Part shown: piece by piece, positions 1 through 6,800 of the stretch
Position numbering within the stretch: the stretch's first letter is position 1
Layout: each line of letters opens with the position of its first letter
Origin: Solirubrobacterales bacterium
GTDB lineage: Bacteria; Actinomycetota; Thermoleophilia; Solirubrobacterales; Solirubrobacteraceae
Length of the DNA stretch: 10,715 nt
Direction: 5' to 3'
Assembly: GCA_025964075.1 (NCBI GenBank)
Contig: JAOPZQ010000306.1
Location: 1-10,715, forward strand
Program-made: the position numbers and the translations under genes
The notes under the pieces: model-generated
What the model was told of the DNA's origin: nothing
Database searches by the model: none
What the model saw: the letters and a program-made list of their open reading frames with translations, nothing else

Positions 1-1103
1 GCGATCGAGGCCATCGTCAGCGAGGCGCCCGCGAGGTCCATGGCCCCGAAGGTCACTCCCGACGCCGCGAGCGCGATCACGAGCGGCAGCAGCCGCAGCC
101 GGGCGCGGAACACGACCGCGAGGGTGAACGCCATCACCAGCAGCGCGACGACGAACAGGGTCCCGATCGCGCCGCTGACCGAGCCGGCGAGGTCGTTGGT
201 CACGACCGGCACGCCGGTGACCGTGTAGCGGCCGCCATAGCTCGTGCCGAGCGGGTGCTTCGCGAACGTCGCCGTCACCGCCACCGGCCCGACGAGCCGA
301 GTCGCCTGGCGGATCAGCGCGATCGCCCTCGCCCGCTGGGCGTCCGTGAGGTCGGGCTTCAGCCGCACCTGGATGAGCGCCGCGTTCGGCGACGGGAACA
401 GGTAGGCGAAGCGGGCCTTGGGCACGTAGGTGCCGAGCGTCGGGTCGAAGACGATCGTGTTGACGAAGCTCTTGTTGTCGAGCTGGGGCAGGCCGCTGAT
501 CCCCGACTGGGCCTGGAGCTGCAGAAGCGTGCTCGTCGCCTGCGCCGAGGCCGCGCTCTGCGCCTGCTTGACGAGCTGGTCGGTCTTCGCCTTCGAGTAG
601 TGCTTCGCCTTCGCGGTCGCCTGCGCCTGCGCCACGGCCTGGGCGCTCTGCTGCTGGAGCTGCTGCAGCTGGACCGTGAGCTGCTGCTGGATCGCCGCCG
701 TCGCCTCGTTCAGGAACGTGCCCGGCCCGTAGACCACCTTGACCGGCTTGGACCGCGCGAGCTCGGCGCACGGCGGGGCGTAGGCCTTCTTCCCCTTCGG
801 CACGTTGCCGCCGAGGCAGCCCTCGAACGCGATCAGCCGCCCGAGGTCCGCGCTGTCGACCAGGTCCGTGAGCTTCTCCTGGAGGAGGATCACGATCGCG
901 TCGTCCCCGAAGCTCCGGTGGAAGTCCGCGGTCGCGCGGAACGCCGGCGAGGAGGTCGAGACGAGCGTGTCCGCTCCCGTCTTCGGCGCGAGGCGGAGCG
1001 CGAGCGCCCCGCCGCCGATCCCGAGGACGACGACCGCGGCGAGCGCCGCCAGCGGCCTCCGCGCGGCGGCGCGGGCGATGCGCAGGAGGAGCGCGTTCGC
1101 CAC
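1..1103 (-). CDS. MMPL/RND-family membrane transporter, N-terminal part (cut by left window edge)
   Basis: The frame is open from a GTG at 1103-1101 to the window edge, giving 367 codons with no stop. By my translation, residues 18-38 form a first membrane helix. A large extracytoplasmic domain follows (about 39-310). Two further helices lie at about 311-333 and 337-358, and the frame breaks off in an LTMASI stretch, where RND/MMPL proteins enter their next helix. This TM1, large loop, TM2, TM3 order is the RND superfamily plan. The loop holds a Gln/Ala-rich predicted coil (134-200) and two cysteines (C96, C112). GTG is the only plausible start: the same frame is closed three codons upstream by the stop of the preceding MCE gene. 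No good Shine-Dalgarno is visible, so translation probably depends on reinitiation after MCE6. The family exports lipids, siderophores or hopanoid-like molecules by proton motive force. The substrate here is unknown. A link to the MCE system is inferred from the shared operon. Confidence 0.88.
   Translation of the reverse strand, partial: MANALLLRIARAAARRPLAALAAVVVLGIGGGALALRLAPKTGADTLVSTSSPAFRATADFHRSFGDDAIVILLQEKLTDLVDSADLGRLIAFEGCLGGNVPKGKKAYAPPCAELARSKPVKVVYGPGTFLNEATAAIQQQLTVQLQQLQQQSAQAVAQAQATAKAKHYSKAKTDQLVKQAQSAASAQATSTLLQLQAQSGISGLPQLDNKSFVNTIVFDPTLGTYVPKARFAYLFPSPNAALIQVRLKPDLTDAQRARAIALIRQATRLVGPVAVTATFAKHPLGTSYGGRYTVTGVPVVTNDLAGSVSGAIGTLFVVALLVMAFTLAVVFRARLRLLPLVIALAASGVTFGAMDLAGASLTMASI
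504..704 (-). other. Gln/Ala-rich predicted coiled-coil segment inside the RND transporter
   Basis: This stretch encodes residues 134-200 of the RND protein, in its first extracytoplasmic loop. It is dominated by Gln, Ala, Leu and Lys with no proline, and spacings such as LQQLQQQ suggest long helices. A short break around residues 167-171 (KHYSK) could be the turn of a helical hairpin with two arms of about 30 residues. MmpL4/5-type pumps carry long coiled-coil hairpins outside the membrane, but as I recall in the second large loop rather than the first. The structural reading comes from composition only. Confidence 0.55.
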
Positions 1104-1109
1104 GGACGC

Positions 1110-2597
1110 CTACTTCGTCGGCGGAGCCAACGTCACGTGCGGGTACTGCGTGGTGTTGCCGAGGAAGGGCTTCGCCTGCACGCACGGCGGCGCGGGGAGC
1201 ACGCTTCCGGCGGTGGCCAGCAGCGTGGCGACGAGCTGGCTGACCGCGTTCCCGCTCGGCGGCGCCGGGTTCTTGGCCCCGCAGTTGCGGCCGTCGAACA
1301 CGGGGAGGTAGGTTCGCACGCCGTTGAACACGTTGGCCCAGGCCTGGTTGGGAGCCGGGTAGGCGTTCGCCCGGTTCGAGCCGAGCCGGTGCGGATACAC
1401 CGCGAGGTTCTCGGCGTTGACCGGGTTCGCCGTCCGCAGGTAGTGCACTGGGGCCTTGGCGTTCTGCGGCTGGTCGTAGGCCTCGGTGGCGGCGACCGTG
1501 TTGCCGAAGAACGAGCCGAGCTCCTGCTTGTAGGCGCCGAGGAACGAGACGATCGGCTCGACGTTCCGGATCACCGGCTCGAGCGAGCCCAGGAACGGCC
1601 GCGCGGAGTTGAGGAAGGTCTTCAGCGCCGGCAGTCCCTTGTTGCCCGCGGTGATCAGCGGACCGAGGTCCTGGAAGAGCGCGCGCAGGTCGGGCGAGAG
1701 CCGCGCGAGGTCGACGAGCGTCGGCGAGAGCTGCCGCGCGGCCGGGCGCAGCTGGGTCACGAGCGGGTTCGTGTTGAGCGCGAAGCGCGAGAGGCGCGCG
1801 AGGGTCGTCGTCGACTCCTGCTCGAACGTCGGGAGCGCGCGGAACGCCGCGGCGAGGTCGGCGTTGCGCCGCGCCGTCGTCGCGAACACCGTGTTGCTGT
1901 TCTGGATCAGCGAGCGCAGCTGGCCGCCACGCGCGCTCAGCGCGTTGAAGACGACGCCGGTGTTCGAGATCAGGCGCCGGACGGCGCCCTGCTGCGAGTT
2001 CAGCACGGTGAGCAGCCGGTTCGTGTCCTGCGAGAACGGCGCCAGGTTGCCGAGCACGTCGTTCAGGTCCTGGCCGCGACCCTCGAAGGCCGCCGCCTGC
2101 TGCTGCATCCATTGCTGGAACGACGCTCGGACCTTGGGTGGGAGCGCGCGCTGGATCTCGTCGAGCTGCACCGTCGGGGCGACGTTGCCGTTGGCGAGGA
2201 ACCCGCCGTCCCGGAGCTCGTGCCGCGCCCCCTTCGTGCCCGGCGTCAGCTCGACGTAGGTCTCGCCGAGCAGGGTCTTCTGCCGCAGGATCGCCCGCGC
2301 GTCGCGCGAGATCGGCGCGTACTTGCGCTGCATCTCGATCGTCGTGTCGGAGAGCCCGCTCTTCGCGTCGGGCTGGATGTCCACGACCTTGCCGACCGGC
2401 ACGCCCGAGATGCGCACGTCGGCCTGCTTGGCCAGCGTCGTCGCCTCCGGGAAGCGGACGTGGACGCGGTAGCCCTTGGGCGCCAGCGGGATCGAGCCGC
2501 CGAACGTCAGCCACAGGAAGAGCAGCAGCCCGAAGCACGACAGCGCGAAGGCCACCATGACCATGATCCGTCCGATGCCGAGGTTGGCTTTCTGCAT
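1110..2597 (-). CDS. MCE family protein 6 (last of six; MlaD domain plus helical tunnel domain)
   Basis: This 495-residue protein starts at the ATG at 2597, whose A is shared with the stop of MCE5 (TGATG). An AGGGG at 2603-2607 serves as ribosome site. Residues 11-32 are an N-terminal signal-anchor helix, followed by a Pro-containing linker. The MlaD/MCE beta-barrel spans about 42-120, with the family motifs VRISGVPVGKV (61-71) and LLGETYVELTPG (109-120). The post-barrel motif VQLDEI is at 143-148. A long amphipathic helical region (about 150-360) matches the actinobacterial Mce tunnel region. The C-terminal region carries C439 and C472 and a hydrophobic stretch at 451-468. C21 lies inside the membrane helix. 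C-terminal motifs (P-x-V-x-F-L at 348-353, C-x-A-x-N at 439-443) also occur in MCE3. It should supply one subunit of a hetero-hexameric lipid channel. The product family is certain; the substrate is not. Confidence 0.94.
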   Translation of the reverse strand: MQKANLGIGRIMVMVAFALSCFGLLLFLWLTFGGSIPLAPKGYRVHVRFPEATTLAKQADVRISGVPVGKVVDIQPDAKSGLSDTTIEMQRKYAPISRDARAILRQKTLLGETYVELTPGTKGARHELRDGGFLANGNVAPTVQLDEIQRALPPKVRASFQQWMQQQAAAFEGRGQDLNDVLGNLAPFSQDTNRLLTVLNSQQGAVRRLISNTGVVFNALSARGGQLRSLIQNSNTVFATTARRNADLAAAFRALPTFEQESTTTLARLSRFALNTNPLVTQLRPAARQLSPTLVDLARLSPDLRALFQDLGPLITAGNKGLPALKTFLNSARPFLGSLEPVIRNVEPIVSFLGAYKQELGSFFGNTVAATEAYDQPQNAKAPVHYLRTANPVNAENLAVYPHRLGSNRANAYPAPNQAWANVFNGVRTYLPVFDGRNCGAKNPAPPSGNAVSQLVATLLATAGSVLPAPPCVQAKPFLGNTTQYPHVTLAPPTK

Positions 2598-3937
2598 CAG
2601 GGCCCCTGGGATCCCGCGCCGGCCTGCGACGGGCACACCGGCAGGTGAAGGAGGTTGACGAGCGTGCCGAGCGTGGGGTTGACCTTGCCGATCGCGTTCA
2701 GCTGGCCGACCGCGCTGCACGAGACGACGAGCAGGCCGCGGCGCACGGCCCCGTGCGCGTCCTGCGTCGCGAACACCGAGTTGGCGTCGTGGTTGGCCCA
2801 CGCGAGCCAGAACAGGAAGCCCTCCTGGCCGACCCCGTTGCCGGGCGGGTTGTAGGCGAGCTCGTTGAGGAGGACGTTCACGACCTTGAGCGTCGAGACG
2901 AGGTTCGGCGTCGCCGCGGCCAGGTCGCGCGCCGCCGGCCGGAGGACCTTCACCGTGGGGAGCGCGTCCTTCGTGAACGGCCGCAGCTGGTTCTGGATCA
3001 CCGGCGTCGTCTGGCGCAGGAACGGCTGCGTGGCCTTGAGCGAGGGCCCGAGCGCGCGCGCGCCGGGGCGCAGGGCCTGGAGGGTCGGCCCGAGCTGCGC
3101 GGCGAACGAGCTCGTCTTGTCGAGCGCGGTCTTGGTGTCGGACAGCGCGCCCGGCAGGAGCTGGAGCGTGCGGCGCAGGTTCGCGTCCTGGCTGGCGAGC
3201 GCCCCGAACGCGGCGTTCGAGGCGTCGACGAGCGTCGCCAGCTGCCGGTCCTTGCCCGCGAGCGCCTGGCTGAGCGCCGAGAAGTTGTGGATGACGTTGC
3301 GGATGTTGCCCTGGCGCTTCGCGAGCAGGCCGTTGATCGCGCGCAGGTCGCGCGTCGTCGGATCGAAGCGCCGGAAGGCCGCGGCGAGCTGCTTGCCGCC
3401 GTTGCCGGAGAGGGCGCGCCCGGCGCCGTGGATCAGCAGCTGCAGGTAGTCGCGCGAGTCGGCGTCGAGCGAGGAGAGGACCTCGTCGAGGTTGACGTCC
3501 GGCGCGGTCGCGCTGACCGGGATCGTGAAGCCGCTCTTCACCGGGTTGCCGCGGGTGCCCGGGTCGACCTCGACGATCATGTCCTTGAGCCCGGTCTTGG
3601 GCCGCAGCAGCGCGCTCGCGTCCGCGTGGATCATCTTCGCGTACTTCTTCTTCACCTTCATCGTCACGACGGCGCGGCCGTTCACCAGGTCGACGCTCGA
3701 GATCTCGCCGACCGCGACGCCGGCGATGTCGACGGTCTGCCCCTGGCCCGGCGTCACGGCCTGGGCGGTCGAGAACTCGGCCTTCAGCGTGTAGAAGCTC
3801 TTGCCGATCACCGGGAACCAGCCGGGCAGCGTGAACCGCTGGTGGGCGAGGATGAACCCTCCGACCACCGCGGCCATCAGGATGAGCCCGATGATCGCGG
3901 CGAAGTCCTTGTAGTGCTTCTGGATCGCCCGCCTCAT
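2597..3937 (-). CDS. MCE family protein 5 (MlaD domain plus helical tunnel domain)
   Basis: The protein has 446 residues. The ATG at 3937 overlaps the MCE4 stop as ATGA, and an AAGGGG ribosome site lies 8 bases upstream (3946-3951). A membrane helix occupies residues 12-31, then a Pro/aromatic linker (36-47). The MCE barrel spans about 48-127, with VDIAGVAVGEI at 69-79 and a divergent second motif (VEVDPG, 122-127) lacking the usual LLGE. The motif VNLDEV is at 148-153, followed by helical tunnel sequence to about 360. The C-terminal region has an aromatic patch (GFLFWLAW, 373-380), then R-R-G-L-L and C407-S-A, and a second cysteine at C435. The R-x-G-L-L...C-S-A pattern recurs in MCE2. Mycobacterial MceE, the fifth protein, is a lipoprotein, but no lipobox cysteine exists in the N-terminus here. 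The protein is predicted to be anchored in the cytoplasmic membrane and to face outward. Confidence 0.94.
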   Translation of the reverse strand: MRRAIQKHYKDFAAIIGLILMAAVVGGFILAHQRFTLPGWFPVIGKSFYTLKAEFSTAQAVTPGQGQTVDIAGVAVGEISSVDLVNGRAVVTMKVKKKYAKMIHADASALLRPKTGLKDMIVEVDPGTRGNPVKSGFTIPVSATAPDVNLDEVLSSLDADSRDYLQLLIHGAGRALSGNGGKQLAAAFRRFDPTTRDLRAINGLLAKRQGNIRNVIHNFSALSQALAGKDRQLATLVDASNAAFGALASQDANLRRTLQLLPGALSDTKTALDKTSSFAAQLGPTLQALRPGARALGPSLKATQPFLRQTTPVIQNQLRPFTKDALPTVKVLRPAARDLAAATPNLVSTLKVVNVLLNELAYNPPGNGVGQEGFLFWLAWANHDANSVFATQDAHGAVRRGLLVVSCSAVGQLNAIGKVNPTLGTLVNLLHLPVCPSQAGAGSQGP

Positions 3938-5379
3938 GGCCCGTTCCCCTTGTTCGCGGCCGGGCCGTTGAAGTCGGGCAGCGACTGCGTGTAGCAGGGG
4001 ACGTCCGGCTTGTACGGCGGCCGCTTGCCCGGGTAGATCGGCCGGGTGCCGAGCGGCTTCGTCGCCGGGTTCGTGAACAGCGCGTCGCCCGAGAGCGAGG
4101 CCGGCCCGAGCGACAGCGTCTGGGAGCCGCCGCCGGGCTGGAAGCGTACGTACATGCCGTTGCCGTCGAAGTTCTGGCCCTCGCTCGAGAGGCCGACCAT
4201 CCCCTGCCAGAACTCCTTGTAGTTCTCCAGGCCCGTCGTCAGCGAGCCGTCGTTCAGCTTGACGTCGCCGGCGGGGAGCAGCACGTTCGTCGCGCACTTG
4301 TCGACGAGGTCGAGCTGGGGCAGCAGCTGCAGCGTCTGGTCGGTGAGCTTCGCGAGGTTCGGGGTCGCCCGGCTGAGCTCGCGCGCCAGGCCCTGGAGCT
4401 CGGTCTTCGAGAGAAGGCCCCGCGTCTGCGCGATCCACGGGAACGCCGCGTCGATCGTCGCCGGAGTCGCCCTGACGCCGGGGAGGATCTCGCGTGCGAA
4501 CGCGCGGGTCGGCGGGAACGAGGCGTTGAGCGCGCCGAGCGCGCGGTTGGCGCTCGTCAGCGTCGGCCCGAGCTCGCGGATCGAGGCCTGCAGGTTGCCG
4601 CTCTCCGCCGCGGTCGCGGCCATGGTCGTGTTGAAGTTCGTGATCAGGTCCTTGAGCGCCGCCTCGCGAGAGTTCAGCGCGGTGCTGACCTTGGCGAGCG
4701 CGGCGACGAGCTGCGAGAGGTCGTGCGGCTGCGTCCCGAGCAGCGCCTGCCCGACGACCGCGGTGTCCCGCAGGGCCGGCGCCGCGTGCCTCGTCGACTG
4801 GTTCAGCGCCTGGGCGCCGGTCGTGCCGCCCTGCTTCGAGTTGAGCGCCGTTCCGAACCCGGTGAGGAAGTCCTGCAGGTCGGTCCGCGTGTCGGACTGC
4901 AGGGCCGTGAGGACCTGGTCGAGCTGCACCGGGTCCGAGGTCTGCGTGACCGGGATCGTGTCGCCGTCTCCCACGGCCTTCGCGGTCGGCGTGCCCGGCC
5001 GCAGGTCGACGAAGAAGTTGCCCTCGAGGAAGATCCGCGGGCGGATCATGAGCTGGGCGTCCCGGTGGATCGGGAGGCCCTGGTCCTGGATCTCCATCGT
5101 CACGACGGCGGCGTTCGAGTGGGGATCGCGCGAGACGCCCGTGACCTTGCCGACGTTGACGCCGGCGATCCGCACCGGCGAGTTCTTCCGGATCGAGTTC
5201 GCCGAGGCGAAGACGGCCTTGAGCTGGAACCCGTGCGTGAACGGCACGTGCTTGGTGAACCCGAACCAGGTGCCCATCGCGACCAGGATCGCCGCGATCA
5301 GGCCCGCCTTCCACGGCGCGATGCCCATGCGGTCCTTGCGCGGGACGCGGGGCTTCGAGCTGTCGCGGCGCCGCGCCAT
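3934..5379 (-). CDS. MCE family protein 4 (MlaD domain plus helical tunnel domain)
   Basis: This 481-residue protein starts at the ATG at 5379, which shares its A with the MCE3 stop (TGATG). No convincing Shine-Dalgarno precedes it, so coupling to MCE3 translation is likely. The frame is open further upstream, but that part only shadows MCE3. A basic cytoplasmic N-terminus (many Arg/Lys in 1-24) precedes a membrane helix at about 24-42. The MCE barrel covers about 50-130, with VRIAGVNVGKV at 69-79 and FFVDLRPG at 122-129. VQLDQV is at 151-156, followed by a long helical region to about 358. The C-terminal region contains FDGNGMYVRFQP (404-415), matching a motif of MCE1, and a Pro-rich end. 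C362 and C462 are the only cysteines. It is one expected subunit of the MCE hexamer. Confidence 0.94.
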   Translation of the reverse strand: MARRRDSSKPRVPRKDRMGIAPWKAGLIAAILVAMGTWFGFTKHVPFTHGFQLKAVFASANSIRKNSPVRIAGVNVGKVTGVSRDPHSNAAVVTMEIQDQGLPIHRDAQLMIRPRIFLEGNFFVDLRPGTPTAKAVGDGDTIPVTQTSDPVQLDQVLTALQSDTRTDLQDFLTGFGTALNSKQGGTTGAQALNQSTRHAAPALRDTAVVGQALLGTQPHDLSQLVAALAKVSTALNSREAALKDLITNFNTTMAATAAESGNLQASIRELGPTLTSANRALGALNASFPPTRAFAREILPGVRATPATIDAAFPWIAQTRGLLSKTELQGLARELSRATPNLAKLTDQTLQLLPQLDLVDKCATNVLLPAGDVKLNDGSLTTGLENYKEFWQGMVGLSSEGQNFDGNGMYVRFQPGGGSQTLSLGPASLSGDALFTNPATKPLGTRPIYPGKRPPYKPDVPCYTQSLPDFNGPAANKGNGP

Positions 5380-6800
5380 CAGTTCGTCCGGTTGATGGTC
5401 GACACGTCGTGCTGGGTGCCCTGGTTGCCCGGCTGGTTGCCGATCACCGTCTGGCCCTTGAGGTAGCGCTCGTTCGCGGCCTCGCACTCCTTCGTCTGCC
5501 CGGGCGAGGCGGTGTTCGGATACGGGTTCGTGTGCAGGTGGTTGTCAGCGGTCGGGCCGTTCGCGGGCGCGCTCGAGAACGACGTCTCGCTGTTGATCCC
5601 GGCCGGCGTCGCGATGATGATGAACCGCTGCCAGGTGCCGTTCTTGTCGCCCTCGGACAGCAGGCTCGCGACGTTCCGGAACCACAGCGACACGTAGTTG
5701 CACGTCGTCTGCATGGGCGTGAGGAACGCGACCGTCGGGTTCAGCGTCTCGGCCGTGTTCCGCAGGCCGTGGATCCCGACCGGCACGAGGGGATCCTGCG
5801 CGAAGTTGCGCAGCGCCACGAGCGAGTCGGCGAGCTTGCGGTTGAACGGGTCGATCCGCTTGAGCGTCGAGGTCCCCGCGACGAGCGCCGAGGAGATGAC
5901 CGGCGCCGAGCTGCCGAGCGCCCGGGCGCCCGGCTGCAGCTCGTGGAAGAGCGCCGCCGAGTTCGTCAGGAACGGGCGCACGGCGCGGAACGTGCTCGTC
6001 GCCTGGTCGAGCGCCGGCGGCCCGCCGGAGATCGAGTCCTGGATGTACGGCCGCGCGACGCCGGCGAGCGCGAGGAAGGTCGAGTCGAGGTTCCGGAACA
6101 GCGAGGCCTGCGTCTCGGCGGCGGGCGCCACGATGCTCGCGGTGCGCGCGAGCGCCTGGACGAACGTGGCGAGGCCCGTCCGGGGGTCGGCCAGGTTCTG
6201 CGACACCGGGACGAGGTTGCGCAGGAGCGGCGCGAGGTCGTGGATCGCGAGCTGGAGGTCGGCGCCGCGCCCGGCGAAGCCGTTCCCGAAGCTCACGAGG
6301 TTGTGCTGGATCGCCGTCCGCGTCTTCGCGTCGAACGTGTTGAACACCTCGTCGAGCTCGACCGGCGCCGGCCGCGCGTTGGCGAGCGGCAGCGTCCCGC
6401 CGTCGGCGATGTGGCCGCCCTGGCGGCCCGGCGTGACCTGCACGTACTTGAGGCCGAGCGCCGAGCGGGGGCGCACGAGCACGGTCGTGTCGGCGTCGAG
6501 CGGCTTGACGCTCGTCTGCAGCTTCAGCGTCACGAGCGCCGTGACCTTGCCCGTGCGGTAGATCTTCGGCTTGATCTCGGAGACGACCCCGACGCGCGCG
6601 CCGCCGATCCGCACGTCGTTGCCGACGACGAGGTTCGCGGCGCTCGGCAGCTCGGCCTTGACCTGGTAGGTCGGGACGAACGGCAGGCCGTTGTTCGCGT
6701 TGTAGGCGAGGAACACCGCGACGAGGACGACGAGGATCGTCGCCGCCCCGATCAGGACCGGGTTGGCCGCCACGGACGCGTTGCGCCGCCGGCGACTCAT
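5379..6800 (-). CDS. MCE family protein 3 (MlaD domain plus helical tunnel domain)
   Basis: This 473-residue protein starts at the ATG at 6800, overlapping the MCE2 stop as ATGA. A GGAG at 6807-6810 lies 6 bases upstream. This start gives a short basic tail (MSRRRR) before the membrane helix at 14-33; the longer open frame upstream lies over MCE2 and is rejected. After a Pro linker, the MCE barrel runs from about 44 to 125, with VRIGGARVGVV at 63-73 and KYVQVTPG at 118-125. VELDEVFNTFD is at 147-157, then helical tunnel sequence to about 350. The C-terminal region holds P-x-V-x-F-L (355-360), FRNVA (374-378) and C-x-A-x-N at 439-443, features shared with MCE6. C367 and C439 are the only cysteines. 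The last 30 or so residues are Asn/Gly/Gln-rich and look disordered. Confidence 0.94.
   Translation of the reverse strand: MSRRRRNASVAANPVLIGAATILVVLVAVFLAYNANNGLPFVPTYQVKAELPSAANLVVGNDVRIGGARVGVVSEIKPKIYRTGKVTALVTLKLQTSVKPLDADTTVLVRPRSALGLKYVQVTPGRQGGHIADGGTLPLANARPAPVELDEVFNTFDAKTRTAIQHNLVSFGNGFAGRGADLQLAIHDLAPLLRNLVPVSQNLADPRTGLATFVQALARTASIVAPAAETQASLFRNLDSTFLALAGVARPYIQDSISGGPPALDQATSTFRAVRPFLTNSAALFHELQPGARALGSSAPVISSALVAGTSTLKRIDPFNRKLADSLVALRNFAQDPLVPVGIHGLRNTAETLNPTVAFLTPMQTTCNYVSLWFRNVASLLSEGDKNGTWQRFIIIATPAGINSETSFSSAPANGPTADNHLHTNPYPNTASPGQTKECEAANERYLKGQTVIGNQPGNQGTQHDVSTINRTN

Noticed and set aside
40..228. Small plus-strand open frame of 62 codons near the left edge
   Set aside because: It lies fully inside and opposite the RND gene, with Ser/Thr/Ala-rich composition and no ribosome site.
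2531..2546. Possible lipobox at C21 of MCE6 (ALSC)
   Set aside because: The -3 to -1 residues fit the lipobox poorly, and the hydrophobic helix continues for about ten residues past the cysteine, so it reads as a membrane anchor.
255..2648. Very long plus-strand open frame (797 codons) opposite MCE6 and the RND gene
   Set aside because: Its product is mostly Arg, Glu, Leu and Gly with no recognisable domain. It is the mirror of GC-rich codons on the minus strand, where clear MCE and RND proteins are read.
2597..5314. Minus-strand open frame of 905 codons seeming to be one very large protein
   Set aside because: Only the last 446 codons, from the ATG at 3937, make an MCE protein. The part upstream is an out-of-frame reading of MCE4 with Arg/Gly/Pro-rich nonsense.
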